Positions 38,401-48,904 of a DNA stretch of 64,000 nt are shown here, in pieces. Position 1 is the first letter of the stretch; the number at the start of each line of letters is the position of its first letter. The DNA is taken from positions 1 through 64,000 of the forward strand of contig JAPFBL010000318.1 of NCBI GenBank assembly GCA_026182355.1, in the 5' to 3' direction. The notes beneath the pieces are model-generated. The model made no database searches. It was not told the DNA's origin and was given only the letters and a program-made list of their open reading frames with translations. This DNA comes from Hermatobates lingyangjiaoensis (Eukaryota > Arthropoda > Insecta > Hemiptera > Hermatobatidae). Position numbers and translations under genes: made by a program.

Positions 38401-41400
38401 AACAAACGTCTAAACAATAACAGAAAATATGTAGAAAAATTAGAGAAAGATTTAAAGAGTGTACTAAAAAAAAAATTTTTTTTTACGTCTCTGATACTTT
38501 ATTTTTGTAAGAAATCGAACATTACTTTCCGAGTAACCCATAAGAGGAATGAGTTATTGGAAATGGTGGTTACTACAGATCATGTTTAAAATTCACAGAA
38601 CTTGATCATGATATAGTTTTTGGTTACAATTAAAATTTGTGGAAAGAAGAGATAATTTCAATAAGAAGATATAAGAAGGATAATAAGAAGAGATAAGTTC
38701 AATTTATTGAACTTTATACTAATCGTTTAAGTATATATGAACAGTTGAAGAAATTTAGAACAATTAGGGATATAAATCATTAAGACAAAAGGTCCAATTA
38801 GTCTTATGTATTTACTTATCTCAAAGGGCTCATAAGCCTATCTACTTATCTGAAAGGAATGATTATTGTTATATAAAATTTAAACATTTTTATCAGGGTA
38901 TATTTTTACCAGTGGGGATTATTTAAGCCAGGTTATTTAGGGAAGTGAGAGTTAACATTGTACGGCTGTTGGATATAGTATTTTTGACATACTCTTTTTT
39001 CGTTTGCCTTTAAGATGTACACTAAAAATATTTTAATTCTAATTATTAGGTACTCTTTGAGATTCAATTATTTGTGTTCCTATGTTGTTTTTATTGTAGA
39101 CAAACCTGATGAAGAACAGTACGTGAAGGTTTTTTTAGCAATAAAAGTACTTTATGTGAAAGCTTTTCCTATTATTTTCAATAATTACATACCTTTGAAA
39201 ATATGTATTAACCTTTCGATTTCTCTTGACTGTTAATTTTAAATTGTTTCAGTAAATTAGAAGATATTCCTGAAAATGAAAAAGAAGCAACCTCAGTGAA
39301 ATCCGTCCTGTCTTTTGATCTACCTTACTATACGAAATTTTTCCTCATATCTGCTTATTTAGCTTCTTTTAATTCTCCAAGATATGATCGGAGATTGTTC
39401 ATGAAAAATCATGGCAAGCAGAGGAAGACCAGCAGGATAAACAGAACTGATAATGCTTTGAGTTCGGCTGAACTCTTGGGACCGAAGATATTTTCTTTAG
39501 ACCGACTTCTGGCCATATTCTTTGCCATAATGGAGGACCCAGTCAGTCTTACTGCCAATCTTATGTCCGAGGTAAACTCATTTTCTTAAACCAATCTACT
39601 TGTTTGTTTTTTTTAATAAATTGGGGTCAGGGTATTATTATTATTATTATTATTTGAAGGTGACTGTAGCACTGCGTCTTCAAAACTATTGTACTTCCTC
39701 CACCTCTTCTGTATTAAAGTACCCCAGCAGTTAGCTTCAACGCCTCCAAGAAGTTCAGCACTTTTGGTGGGTCCGGCGGTAAAAGTTTTTTTATGGTTAT
39801 GTTGAGTGTTCCGAAGCACTCTGTGCAGCAAAGTTGCCTAACAGTCAGCTAACAGGTGCAACGGTGTTTCTTCCTCTTTATTACAGAATCTGCATAAACC
39901 ATCATTGATAATTCCAATTTAGGCTCCTTACATTTTGGGAGAAAGTGACTTCCTTTCTCCTTCTTCGGGACAGTCTTCTTTGGGTCATTTAGGTGCACTT
40001 GTTGGCTCCCACTAGTTAGCGCTTTTTGACCCTCTGAGCTTCCGATCAAGAACTTTTAAAAAAAGAGGGGCGAGAGAATACATGCTTTTTTTTATTTGAA
40101 CTATAAATTTGTTATGATTACTAAGCTAAGCTACAATAATATGTATGGAAATTATATTATTATAAACAGTCAATATTAAGCTACTTAATATATTTTTAAA
40201 TAAAGTTGATAAAAATAAGCCAAAAAGGGATTTAAATGACTTTAAACTTAGCCTGATGATTTACTTGGTGTTGTTGAAATGCCATTTTTTGTGGATAGGT
40301 AACATACAATCCAGAAATGGTATATGCTTAAAAAAATACCCAGTTATTATTAAAGAAACAAAGCTGGGGTCAGAGTCGGTCCTTTCAAATATCGCGGAGT
40401 TGGAGTCGAATGTTCAGAGGCCTGACTTACGTTTTATCTTAAAAAAAAACCAAAAAATACAAGATTAATAGCCCTGGTTTCCATCCCAATCAGTTTGTCT
40501 CAAATCTTCACAGTAAGCTTTATTTTTTCTCTGAAGTCTGCAACAATTTCCCACCTCAAAAAATCTTTCTCGAAATTGTGAGGAAATTATCGACCCTTCC
40601 TCTATAGTTAGTGATCCCGGATGATTTAGGTGTCAACATCTAAATTTTTTTCATAAGTGATTGTGATAGGAGAATAAGTCCAATATCGAATCCCCATCAG
40701 TCTTTCGACAAAAAATCTCCAGTAGATAGAGTCGTATGGTAAGTCTTTTATCCTCTTAGCATCTCAATGGCTTACTAAGGCGTTCCCTAGGGTGGTCCTT
40801 AAAATTTGTTTTTTTTTTTGAACTCATCATCTCCCTAATCAGAAATCCAAAGATTATGGTAAAAAAATAAACTCATGCAAATATTTGAAGAAAAAGATTA
40901 ATATTAACATATGCCCCACGATAGTTGAAATTTAAAAGAGATTTAACAAGTGTTTTAGCCATGTGCAGGACCTTGACATATAACATAGTAAGTTTTATAT
41001 GTTTTGAAATGGGAGTTTTTGGGGTCGCTGGATCCGATAATAATGTTAAAATTATCGTTAAATTGATACGTCGCATAACTTGGTATCCGTCAAGTAACTG
41101 GGTTATTTGACGATAATAATGTTAAAATTATCGTTAAATTGATACGTCGCATAACTCGGTATACATAAAATAACTGGGTTATTTGACGATAATAATGTTA
41201 AAATTATCGTTAAATTGATACGTCGCATAACTTGGTATACGTCAAATAACTGGGTTTATAAGGGTAAATGTTAGATTCTAGCATAAGTTCCGACCAGTGT
41301 AAATCTTCTCATGTTTCCCGAATTTCTCGGGATCGCCAAACGACACATTAAGGTTTAAAAATAAATGTTTCCTCGTTTGATGTTAGATAGTTTTGGTTTG

Positions 41401-44400
41401 GAAAACTATAGTGCAAAAATAATGGAATCGAACCAAATCGAAGAATGGAAGGCTATTGTCTCCTGTTCAACAACCGGTGATATAAGACTGACATGTAAAA
41501 ATGATGTTTAACTAAATTTAAATATTTTGGAAATTGAATCGAGCGAAAATATTATTAATATGAAGGAATATGCTGTTTAAAAGGTTTTTTTTATATAAAA
41601 AAATAAACTTCTATATTCTGAATTTTTTTTATTTCACAAATAAAATCTGAAAATGACATATTTACTCTCCTTAAATCTAAAGGTAGTTTTCCTTGTGTAC
41701 TCTTAGAATTTGTAATATATATTGTTGCTGCTGTTTATTTTTCTTGAATTTTCCGTTCTAATCTTTCAAAAGCTTTACTGCTCTTCCTACACATCGTTGA
41801 CAACTTTTAAATCTTCAACATCCATCATCAAACACCCAGATTCTCACGAACAAGCTGATCAAAACTAAGATAAAACAGTCTTTGAAAAATAGTATAAATA
41901 CTGGAACTTCTTCTTCCATCTATTTCAAAACTAAAATGCTCATTTATTTATTGATTTTAATTGATTGGTTTTAAATATTATTTCAAGCTTAATTCTTAAT
42001 TAGTTTGTGTAAAATGCTTAAGATACTTTTTTTAAAGTTTCCAAAATATGTAAATTTAGTTAAGTTTAAATTTAAGTTTAGAATAGGAGACAATATTTCT
42101 TCCATATTGACATAATGTGGTCTTCCATTCTTTGATTTGTCAAGGACTTCACTATAGTTTTTCTAACCAAAGCTATTTAATATCATTTTATGCTAAGTTA
42201 TCAAAGTTGAGATCTGTAAAGTTTTAATGAATAATCAACACCATACCTTTGAATTCTGTGTATTAAGAATTTTATGTTCAAACGTATCTTACAGTACATT
42301 TTTAAACAACTTTTATTTTTCTATAGAAATCTATAGAAAATAACTCGGAAGTTATCGATTAAAATATCCTTTACAGTAATGGCTATCCTCTGATAGGTTA
42401 GGTTGCAGTGGGAGTCCCACTTACTCACACTTAGGCCAAACATTGGCCTTTTGTGATTCCACATAATGAACTTTCCTCATTGGGAGCCCTAAATTTTGCC
42501 TAACTCAAGTATTAGTACTTTATAAGTAATTAGTACTTTATAAAGTATCCCTACTACTTTAGAGTAGGGATCTTTAACGAGTATCGTCCTCCCCAAGTAC
42601 TCGTTAAAGTACTCATACAAGTACTTTAGTACTTGTACTAAGTGTAAAGTACTCGTACTCGTACAAGTACTCGTCCTCCCCCAAGAGACACGTGTTCAGA
42701 TTTATTCACCTTCCACGTGAATAAATAAATCGAAGGCCAGATTGGGTATTGAACCCCGAGACCTACGAGTCTAGAGGCGAGCACGTAAGCCGCTATGTTA
42801 TCCTGGCCTCTATCCTAAGGTAATAATCAGTTTTCTATTGTAAATTTAAATAAAACATCAACTCTCATTCATAATTTTTTTTAGATACCAACGACCATTA
42901 GTTAGGTTTTAAATGTACACTCTCATTCATTGTGTTTTTAAATAACCATTCTTATAAATTGTATTTCAGACATCCAATCTCTTTATCCTTGAGACATCCA
43001 CTATTATTTCTTGTGGTTTTTGTGTTCCCACTCTTGTTCATTGTGGTTTTTATTCTCACGTTTTTTCATTGTGTTTTTTTATTTGCACTTTTATTCCTTG
43101 CATTTTTTTCATCTCAACTCCAATTAATTGTTTCATATGATTTCCGCTCTTATTACTTTTTTATTTTCATTCTTCTAAATATGTTTTTTATTTCCCATTC
43201 TTTTTCTTTGATTTTAAATCCCCAATTTTGTTCCTTGTGTTTTTTGATTCCCACTCCTATAAATTATGGTTTTTATTCTTCTCGTCGCATTTTTTATTTC
43301 AATCGTTTTAAAGTTTTTTTTTAATTCTCATTTTACTAATTTTGCTTTTTTTTCGCTCTTAAGCATTTCAGATTTCTTTCCTACTATTTTTCATTATATT
43401 TTTTTTATTTCCATTGCATTTTATCCACACCTATTTGTCTTTAATATTTTTTAATATATCATTTTTTCATTGTGTTTTTTAAATACACATTTCTTCATTA
43501 TTGGTTTTTAATTTCCACTCTTATTCATTGTGTTGTTTTTTATTCCCACTCTTATTGTTATTATTGTTGTTTCAGATAACAACTCTGGTTGAACTACGCC
43601 TTCTCTCAAGACTCAACGATAACTGTCTAGAAAAACCAAAGTTCAAATGCATTGCAAACTTTAATTGCGTTGATTCAGTTGCTAGGTAAGTTTAATTGCG
43701 TTAATTCAGTTGCTAGGTAAGTTTAATTGCGTTAATTCAGTTGCTAGGTAAGTTTAATTGCGTTGATTCAGTTGCTAGGTAAGTTTAATAGCGTTGCTTC
43801 AGTTGCTAGGTAAGTTTAATAGCGTTGATTCACTTGCTAGGTAAGTTAAATTGCGTTGATTCAGTTGCTAGGTAAGTTTAATAGCGTTAATTCAGTTGCT
43901 AGGTAAGTTTGATTTCGTTGATTCAGTTGCTATGTAAGTTTAATAGCGTTAATTCAGTTGCTAAGTAAGTTTAATTGCGTTGATTCAGTTGCTATGTAAG
44001 TTTAATTGGGTTAATTCAGTTGCTAGGTAAGTTTAATTGCGTTGATTCAGTTGCTAGGTAAGTTTAATTGCGTTGCTTCAGTTGCTAGGTAAGTTTAATA
44101 GCGTTGATTCAGTTGCTAGGTAAGTTAAATTGCGTTGATTCAGTTGCTAGGTAAGTTTAATAGCGTTAATTCAGTTGCTAGGTAAGTTTGATTGCGTTGA
44201 TTCAGTTGCTATGTAAGTTTAATTGCGTTGATTCAGTTGCTAGGTAAGTTTAATTGAGTTGATTCAGTTGCTAGTAAGTTTAATTGCGTTGATTCAATTG
44301 CTAGGTAAGTTTAATTGCGTTGATTCAGTTACTAGGTAAGTTAAATTGGAGTAGTTTGTGAACCCAATCGATTTTCAAAGTGTGTTTTCGTTTTCCTCAA

Positions 44401-45184
44401 AGGCGGCAAAAAAAACGTGCGAACAGAGAATTTATTCAGACCCGTATTCTTTTTATTATACTTTTTAATTTTTTTATCCATTTTATTTTTATTATTAAAT
44501 AATATAATAAATATATTACATGGTAAATTGTATTTTGTTGATGAAAACACTAAAAGTGTGTGAGCATGGGCTGTTTTTTTTATTCTTTTTAATTTTAACT
44601 TATAAATTTTAATCTATATTTTAAATTATGTGCTTAACTGTAATTCTGGTTTTCAAAAACAATATTTACCATCAGATAAGATTAAAATATAATAGTTCTT
44701 ATTTATCGATTTATTGACATGACAAAGAAAAAGAGTAATTGGTTTGAACTCTATTGGTGTATCATCTTTTTTTTTTACTTCAAGCAGAGTTTACTAGCCA
44801 AGTTTTTTACTAGCCTAGTGCAGAGTTTTTCAAAGTTTTTTCGACGCAGAACCCTTTTTGCTTCAGTAACTTTCACAGGAACCCCAGATTCTAATGATTT
44901 TTATACAATCATAATATAAATATTTTCATTTGCCTTTATAAATAGTATGTATGTTTAAAAACAATTAAAAAGTAATATTACTGCAATGCGTATTTTTACT
45001 TAAGTCTACTTCGGTATTTAGTTTATATGTCAGTATAAAAGGAAAATCCGGTTTACATAAGTAGGTAGTGTAAACCATCTATTATAAATACAGTTGTTTC
45101 CTTTAAAATATGATAGAAGTTTGTAATATAATTTTTTTTTTTAGGACTGTTGGTTTTAACTTGAAAAAATACCTTTTGGGTTGA
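29478..45184 (+). CDS. ORC5: Origin recognition complex subunit 5, complete, 8 exons
   Basis: ORC5 is an AAA+ subunit of the six-part complex that marks replication origins and helps load the MCM helicase in the nucleus. Proposed coding exons: 29478-29549, 30603-30878, 31092-31275, 33756-33886, 37012-37151, 39253-39571, 43576-43685 and 45145-45184. All have GT-AG borders, and the phases join to 423 codons plus TGA. Residues 37-45 are the Walker A loop GVHAVGKTT, and LDGIEYL at about 118-124 is the Walker B region. FVNCIECYTHRLLLE, NFKTYCEP, DLPYYTKFFLISAYLAS, LLGPKIFSLDRLLAI and KPKFKC follow the same order as in human ORC5, so the AAA+ part and the C-terminal winged-helix part are both present. 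The start ATG is the first in the exon, and CRDYQ aligns with the human N-terminus. Exon 5 joins exon 6 only if a possible 29-nt exon at 39100-39128 is skipped. Exons were joined by eye, without transcript data. Confidence 0.93.
29807..30190. mobile_element. MITE-like inverted-end element in ORC5 intron 1
   Basis: TTTAGGAGCCCCAG at the left and CTGGGGCTCCTAAAA at the right bound about 380 bp of AT-rich DNA. No coding capacity. It lies between exons 1 and 2. Confidence 0.5.
33390..33650 (+). mobile_element. tRNA-derived SINE, full-length type, ORC5 intron 3
   Basis: The head has an A box (TAGCTCACTGG) and B box (GGATTCGATTC). A conserved middle (CGTCCCTCGGAGAGGAT, TTAAGCCGTCGGTCC, ACGATGTTAAAGATCC) and tail (TTGAATTAAGCAAAAT) follow. 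The same middle recurs in all SINEs of this window, so one family with a conserved central domain is active here. It lies about 100 bp before exon 4. Confidence 0.85.
33899..34076 (-). mobile_element. SINE, truncated, ORC5 intron 4
   Basis: It reads GGTTAGGTTCCAGTGG through GGACTGACGGTTTAACG on the + strand, the reverse of the family's 3' half. The tRNA head is missing. Confidence 0.75.
34212..34710 (+). mobile_element. Penelope-like fold-back element in ORC5 intron 4
   Basis: Arms of about 205 bp (34212-34417 and 34462-34667) are inverted copies. The right arm carries TTGAGGATGACCAGCGAGG with TCGAAAG, a hammerhead-like core, then an open frame MSLGNLLFALPLQHRSVIR, KKEQLLKKVVNAES and CLDEDLLPTYTNI. 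The last part matches the N-terminal C...LLPxYT region of Penelope-like ORFs. Homology stops at ACAAATATT next to an AT-rich run. In the ORC5 pre-mRNA this pair would form a long hairpin. Confidence 0.6.
35371..36930. mobile_element. Inverted pair of Penelope-like terminal segments around 1.3 kb
   Basis: At 35371-35460 the minus strand reads TAATGAACACTAAGTGTTCG and AAACATGTCGTAAAA. At 36835-36920 the + strand reads GATGAACACTAAGTGTTCG and AAACGTGTCGTAAAA, followed on both sides by CCTCACTAT-type sequence. The two ends are inverted copies of one segment bearing a hammerhead-like core. The interior is AT-rich and holds an 18-bp tandem repeat. It lies within ORC5 intron 4. Confidence 0.5.
35512..35606 (+). 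repeat. 18-bp tandem repeat, about 5 units
   Basis: GGAACTTTTCTAGGTATC alternates with GGAACTTTTCTAGCTATC. A single similar GGTATCGG sequence lies at 36190. The multiple-of-three unit keeps a frame open by chance. Confidence 0.9.
37190..38204 (+). repeat. Tandem array, 7 units of 137-153 bp, in ORC5 intron 5
   Basis: GAGGCTCC recurs at 37201, 37338, 37475, 37613, 37751, 37904 and 38054. The first five units are nearly identical at 137-138 bp; the last two are longer and more diverged. Each unit holds the stem-loop TCTTAGTATTAACTAAGA. Because 138 is a multiple of three, a long open frame (37346-37831) runs through the array; it is a by-product of the repeat. Confidence 0.95.
38205..38455 (+). 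pseudogene. mariner transposase C-terminal remnant in ORC5 intron 5
   Basis: The open frame includes DYPPYPRNGADFHLFRSLKE, FLDGWCFVTDDEMKD, DFYVVDIRKLVERYNKRL and NNNRKYVEK. This is the mariner pattern HPPYSPDLAPSDYHLF..LKE...G..F..DEE... GI.KLVERY.KC....GDYVEK. Only the last third of the transposase is present. The first part is missing, and a tandem array abuts it on the left. No terminal inverted repeats were found. Confidence 0.8.
39625..40050 (-). pseudogene. 3' end of a non-LTR retrotransposon ORF in ORC5 intron 6
   Basis: On the minus strand a broken frame reads GLCRFCNKEEETPLHLLADC, a CxxC...H...C cluster found at the end of Jockey/I/R1-type reverse transcriptase ORFs. It is followed by a GPTKSAELLG and W-rich stretch. 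The element ends in an (ATT)n run at 39634-39655, like the short tandem tails of these elements. Stops and frame changes show it is inactive, and nothing upstream of the tail is preserved. Confidence 0.6.
41036..41263 (+). repeat. 76-bp tandem triplet, ORC5 intron 6
   Basis: GATAATAATGTTAAAATTAT starts units at 41036, 41112 and 41188. Three near-identical copies, so a young expansion. Confidence 0.95.
42392..42812 (-). mobile_element. SINE with local expansion, ORC5 intron 6
   Basis: GATAGGTTAGGTTGCAGTGG is at the left edge and GAGGCCAGGATAACATAGC, read in reverse, is at the right. About 100 bp in the middle (42510-42670) is a scrambled expansion of AGTACTTTAGTACTTG type, probably slippage. 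Confidence 0.7.
42860..43565 (+). repeat. T-rich degenerate minisatellite before ORC5 exon 7
   Basis: CACTCTTATTCATTGTGTTT-type units of about 28-30 bp repeat with strong T bias right up to the exon 7 acceptor. Long open frames here result from the T bias. Confidence 0.75.
43576..43685 (+). CDS. ORC5: ORC5 exon 7, winged-helix segment, whose 3' end seeds a minisatellite
   Basis: This exon encodes ITTLVELRLL through FNCVDSVA and ends in the split codon AG|G. Exon 8 completes it to give RTVGFNLKKYLLG, matching the human ARTVNFDIIKYLYDFL end. The acceptor is TTGTTGTTTCAG and the donor is CTAG|GTAAGT. The last 26 bases of the exon are also the first unit of the 31-bp tandem array that follows, so near-identical donors recur 21 more times downstream. 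Reading through the first junction meets TAA at once (43687-43689). Confidence 0.9.
43660..44340 (+). repeat. 31-bp minisatellite, 22 units, copying the ORC5 exon 7 donor site
   Basis: The unit reads TTTAATTGCGTTGATTCAG then TTGCTAGGTAAG. I count 22 units in 681 bp; one unit lacks a single G. Every unit keeps GTAAG, and most keep CTAG|GTAAGT. Units 4-9 and 13-18 share the same ordered series of variants (GCTTC, ATAGCG, TTAAATTG, CTATG), which points to a later duplication of about 279 bp inside the array. The array starts inside the exon and fills the start of intron 7. Confidence 0.95.
44821..45060 (+). mobile_element. hAT-like element fragment in ORC5 intron 7
   Basis: CAGAGTTTTTCAAAGTTTTT and CGACGCAGAACCCTTTTTGC, followed by ATTCTAATGATTTTTATAC, match the left part of the 56486 element. 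The right end is missing. Confidence 0.6.
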
Positions 45185-45952
45185 ATACTAATTCAAATAA
45201 GTAAGAAGAGATTGGAAACTTGTACATATGCAACTGCTATTTAAATCCTTTTAAGTATTTTTGTGCATTGTAAATAATTAAGTTATTATAAGTGTATATT
45301 TTTCCATATTAAATTATTTTTGTGTCATTGTAAATGGTATCTATATTATATATAAAATACTCAATATATTGGGAACAATTGCATTGTACTCTTGTTTAAA
45401 ACATTTTTTTCTGTATTTCAGTTACATGATCATATATTTTGCTCTGGCAGCTCCCTGAATTTGAAACATATAGGGGACTTATAAGCTGTAGTATTTCCTC
45501 CATTATCAGATGCGTGATTTTTTTCCTTTTTCGGTTTTTAAATTTTGAATGCGCCTTATAATTTTTAAAGTCTTACAAGTAATACGAAATTTACCTGTCC
45601 CGTCATAAAGCTTTGTTTATTAATATTGATATAGCTTCTTGACTACTGATTTTTCAAGTTCAAAGAAAGAGTTCTTGAGGATTTTGGTCATAAAAATTCA
45701 ACTCCTGATTATATGCAAACTTTTCGCCAAAAGTTATTTGGCATTTTCAAGGCTAAAAACAATTTATTAACGACATAAGTAAAGCAAAACAAATACATCC
45801 ACGGAATACCAACCAACAGAAAACAAACCAAACAAACAAAAAATTCAGTAACAAGAGAACCACAAAGGATAATAAAATACTCTGTGTAATTATTCATTAT
45901 TTAAAACAAACATTTGTTGTTTAAACCTAATTACTTATTATTAATCATTCAG

Positions 45953-46083
45953 AAACACCAAAACCCAATTTTCAAAATAGAAAAGCGAAACGAGGAGGAT
46001 TTGGAGGCCTAGGTGGAAGAGGTAGGGGTCCTCTTGGGATAGGTCCATCTAAGAACCCCAATAAGAATAAACAAATGGTTTAA
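45953..46083 (+). CDS. Last exon encoding an RGG-type basic tail, gene unknown
   Basis: After the acceptor ATTAATCATTCAG the frame reads TPKPNFQNRKAKRGGFGG, LGGRGRGPLGIGPS, then KNPNKNKQMV and TAA. Glycine-arginine-rich tails like this are typical of RNA-binding or nucleolar proteins. The exon starts in phase 1. It lies 770 bp after the ORC5 stop on the same strand, so it could be the end of the next gene, a nested gene, or a retrocopy fragment. Degenerate Penelope-like DNA follows at 46136. No upstream exon was identified between 45184 and 45953. Confidence 0.45.
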
Positions 46084-46135
46084 ATTTGTTTACTTTCTAT
46101 AATAATTTATTTATTATTATTTATTTATTTATTTA

Positions 46136-46235
46136 GAGACAGTCAGCAAAAAAGTCGTTAATGCAGAGGCTGCTGCATATTTCAATTCAACTTGTTTAAA
46201 AGAAGATTTGCTGCCTACCTATACAAATATACAAA
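46136..46235 (+). mobile_element. Penelope-like 5' ORF fragment
   Basis: The frame reads ETVSKKVVNAEAAAYFNSTC then LKEDLLPTYTNIQIY and ends in an AT-rich microsatellite at ACAAATATAC. It is the same segment as at 34.6 kb and 49.2 kb. The upstream part, including any ribozyme, is not recognisable here. Confidence 0.55.
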
Positions 46236-46435
46236 TATATGTATATATAACTATAACTTAAGACATAATCATAAAAGTACTTAAATTTTTTATGAATTAG
46301 ATAATGAATTATTCTTAATTATTTTAATTGTTTATATATAATTATAATCCTTTTATAAGGAGGTCAAGTTAGCCCAATGACAACTTGCTCGTCTGTGGAC
46401 TGGTAGAAAATAACTGGTTAGATTTTATTCTATGA

Positions 46436-48449
46436 CAGAAATAAATTTTACATCTAGAGTTACTAATTTTACGTGACTTATGTTGAGAGAATTTATTTTT
46501 CATTCTTCTTTATTTTTAATGCCGTTATTTGTAAATTTATTCATTACTTACTGTTATTCACTTAAATATATATTTCAATGATCCGGCATAAACTGAAATT
46601 AACAGGTATTCGAAGTTTCACCTGTGGGAAAACATCCAAGCAAATAAGAACATAAGAGTTCCATAAGTATATACATTTTTAAGACAGAATTATAAATAAA
46701 GTATATGTCATTAAAAAAGAGTTAGTGTATATAAATTATTTGTGTCGTTTGGAATTAAATATGCTAGCGACCAATTGCTGAGGCGATAAACCTCTGGGAG
46801 TGATTAAATGCAGCAATGTATTTTCCTAACCCCACTGTCTGTACTGTCTTCATTTATTAGCACCAAACCCGAATTAATAGTTTTAAACAAAATCAATACA
46901 GTATATTCTCTCAGTGTTGATTGAGAAATAACAATAATTTCAACAGTACGAACTTGTTACCATAGAAGTTATTAGTTACATTTTAAAAATATAAATAACT
47001 GCTTATAAGGGTGTCCACAAAGTCTCTTTACAATTTGAAAAAATTATTACAAATTAGTTTATGAGATACCTAAATCGGATTTGTTTTATTTTAATAAGTA
47101 TTTATTATTTTTTTTTCATATAAAATTTTTTGTTTCAGATACTCTGCTCTGATCAGATACTCTGATGGAAGAAAACTGATTTACTAAATTCCTATAAAAA
47201 TGGCTACTCCGCAAACAAAGTGCAATGTGTGTCGTGGTTTATTAAAATAAAGCCTAATTTTCAGACTCAACGAAACAACAGGACTACTTATGAAAGAGAT
47301 TCACCCTTCCATTCGTGCATGGCGCAAGAAATTTATGGAGACAGGGACAGTATTGTATAAAGGGAGGACCATACGCAGTGCTGCCAGAGAGTTGCAGATA
47401 CTATGTTCAACAGTGCACAAAGTTGTACAAAAGAACGTAAGCTTGTACGCTTACAAAGTGCAACTATTACCGGATCTTGAGCTAAATTACAAGCCAAAAC
47501 GAAGAGAGTTTGTTAGAGAAATGCGTCCCAGCTTTTCCATACTTAGCTCTGTAGTTTCGTTGAGTCTATACATCCAACTTTGTTTCAGTGAACCACGATA
47601 TATTTTGCGCTTTTTCTTAAGGAATAGCCATTTTTAAGAAATTCAGTGAGTCAGTTTTTTTTCCATCGGTAGAGGATCTGAAACAATAAAATTTCTATAC
47701 GATAAGAAAACTTTAATAAACTGCCTTTTGTAATACATCTTTCAAATTGTAAAGAGACTGTGAACACCCTGTATAACTAAAATTAAAATGTAACTACAAA
47801 CCAATCATTCGTCATAATTTTTACTTAACTGAAAATAAAAAACGTCAGCATTTATTTTACCTGTATATTAATTGGTTTTTTTTATGTCGAAAAATGTAGA
47901 AAAAAAAATCAAAATTTTAAAATTGTGTAATCACTTTAAAAGTATAAGTAGCACACCGCATGCAAATTGTAATAAAATTTGTCACATATTTTGTCCCTTC
48001 TCGAAAGTGTGGGAAATAACCCTATTAAGTTTTGTTGGCAACATTGCACTTTGGGAAAGGTTTATGTCAAAAAAGGGATTAATTTTTTACCTGTTCTTGT
48101 ATTAATTTTTGGAACTTAATATTTTCAATTCATTATTTTGCATTTTCAGTATACCTTTGGTGTGTAAATATAAATCTTTGCTCGAAGAATTTGTACATGA
48201 ACAAAGAAGGATGCCAGAACTAGGCAAAAGTAGTAGTGAATATTGCTTGATCTTCCTTTTTCAGCCATTATAGTGGAGTATAATTTAGTCTGGTGTTTCC
48301 GAATGATTCTAACCAATATATTTTCCTTGCATTAACTCTCTTTAAAGAACACTTTTTTTAAAATATGCCACATTTTTTTCAAGTGCGATAAAATTTAAAC
48401 ATAACATTTCAATATTATTATATTGGAATGCTATGTGTAGGGTAGATAT
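46436..48449 (+). repeat. Duplicated block, copy A (2.0 kb)
   Basis: Copy A matches 49843-51889 with small changes, starting CAGAAATAAATTTTA and ending GTAGATAT. The two lie in direct orientation 1.4 kb apart, with a Penelope-like fold-back element between them. It contains a Tc1/mariner-type element (47008-47770) and an exon-like open frame (48175-48273). It lacks a 45-bp pyrimidine-rich piece present in copy B. Confidence 0.9.
47008..47770 (+). mobile_element. Tc1/mariner-superfamily element, degenerate, in copy A
   Basis: Left end AGGGTGTCCACAAAGTCTCT and right end (inverse) AGGGTGTTCACAGTCTCTT are terminal inverted repeats next to TA. Inside, broken frames read MATPQTKCNVCRGLLK, then IRAWRKKFMETGTVLYKG, SAARELQILCSTVHKVV and SLYAYKVQLL, the helix-turn-helix N-terminal part of an IS630/Tc1-type transposase common in arthropods. 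The catalytic DDE part is deleted. Part of the right TIR is missing compared with copy B. Confidence 0.75.
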
Positions 48450-48904
48450 TTATACTATATATTTTTAATATCTGTAGCATAAAAAAAATATATGCAAATA
48501 ACGTCACAAAATTAGAAAAACTAAGAATTTTCATTTAAACTAGGCTTATTTAACATAAACTTTTCACTTGCATCAATCCCATAACGACTGATAAGGCTGA
48601 GTCGTTATCACCCTTTGGAGCGATTCACATCTATTCCTGACGACGAGGACATCGAAATATAGTAGTGAGTTCAGTGATTACTTTTCTGTGTGTTCTAGTT
48701 TATTCAGTTCGAAGAATCGTTTCATCTAATTGGTTATATATATAACTTTAAATTACACAAAGCACGACACAGAAAAGAGAATAAAAAGAACACTTACAGA
48801 ATTCAATATTTCGAACTGTTCTTCGTCATCAGGAGAGTAGACTAGAAGAGAGGACGAAGTGAGAGAGATCTCCCCACTTCGAAGAACGGAGCGCGAATAT
48901 ATAT

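Noticed and set aside
39100..39128. Possible 29-nt ORC5 exon (DKPDEEQYVK) between exons 5 and 6
   Set aside because: It has AG and GT borders, but inserting it after exon 5 gives an immediate stop and no donor choice restores the frame of exon 6. Direct joining of exons 5 and 6 is in phase and gives the expected length.
40873..41110. Open frames on both strands
   Set aside because: They overlap the 76-bp tandem triplet and have no domain or splice support.
42932..43324. 130-codon F/L-rich open frame resembling a membrane protein
   Set aside because: It comes from a T-rich degenerate repeat upstream of ORC5 exon 7; the hydrophobic translation is a base-composition effect.
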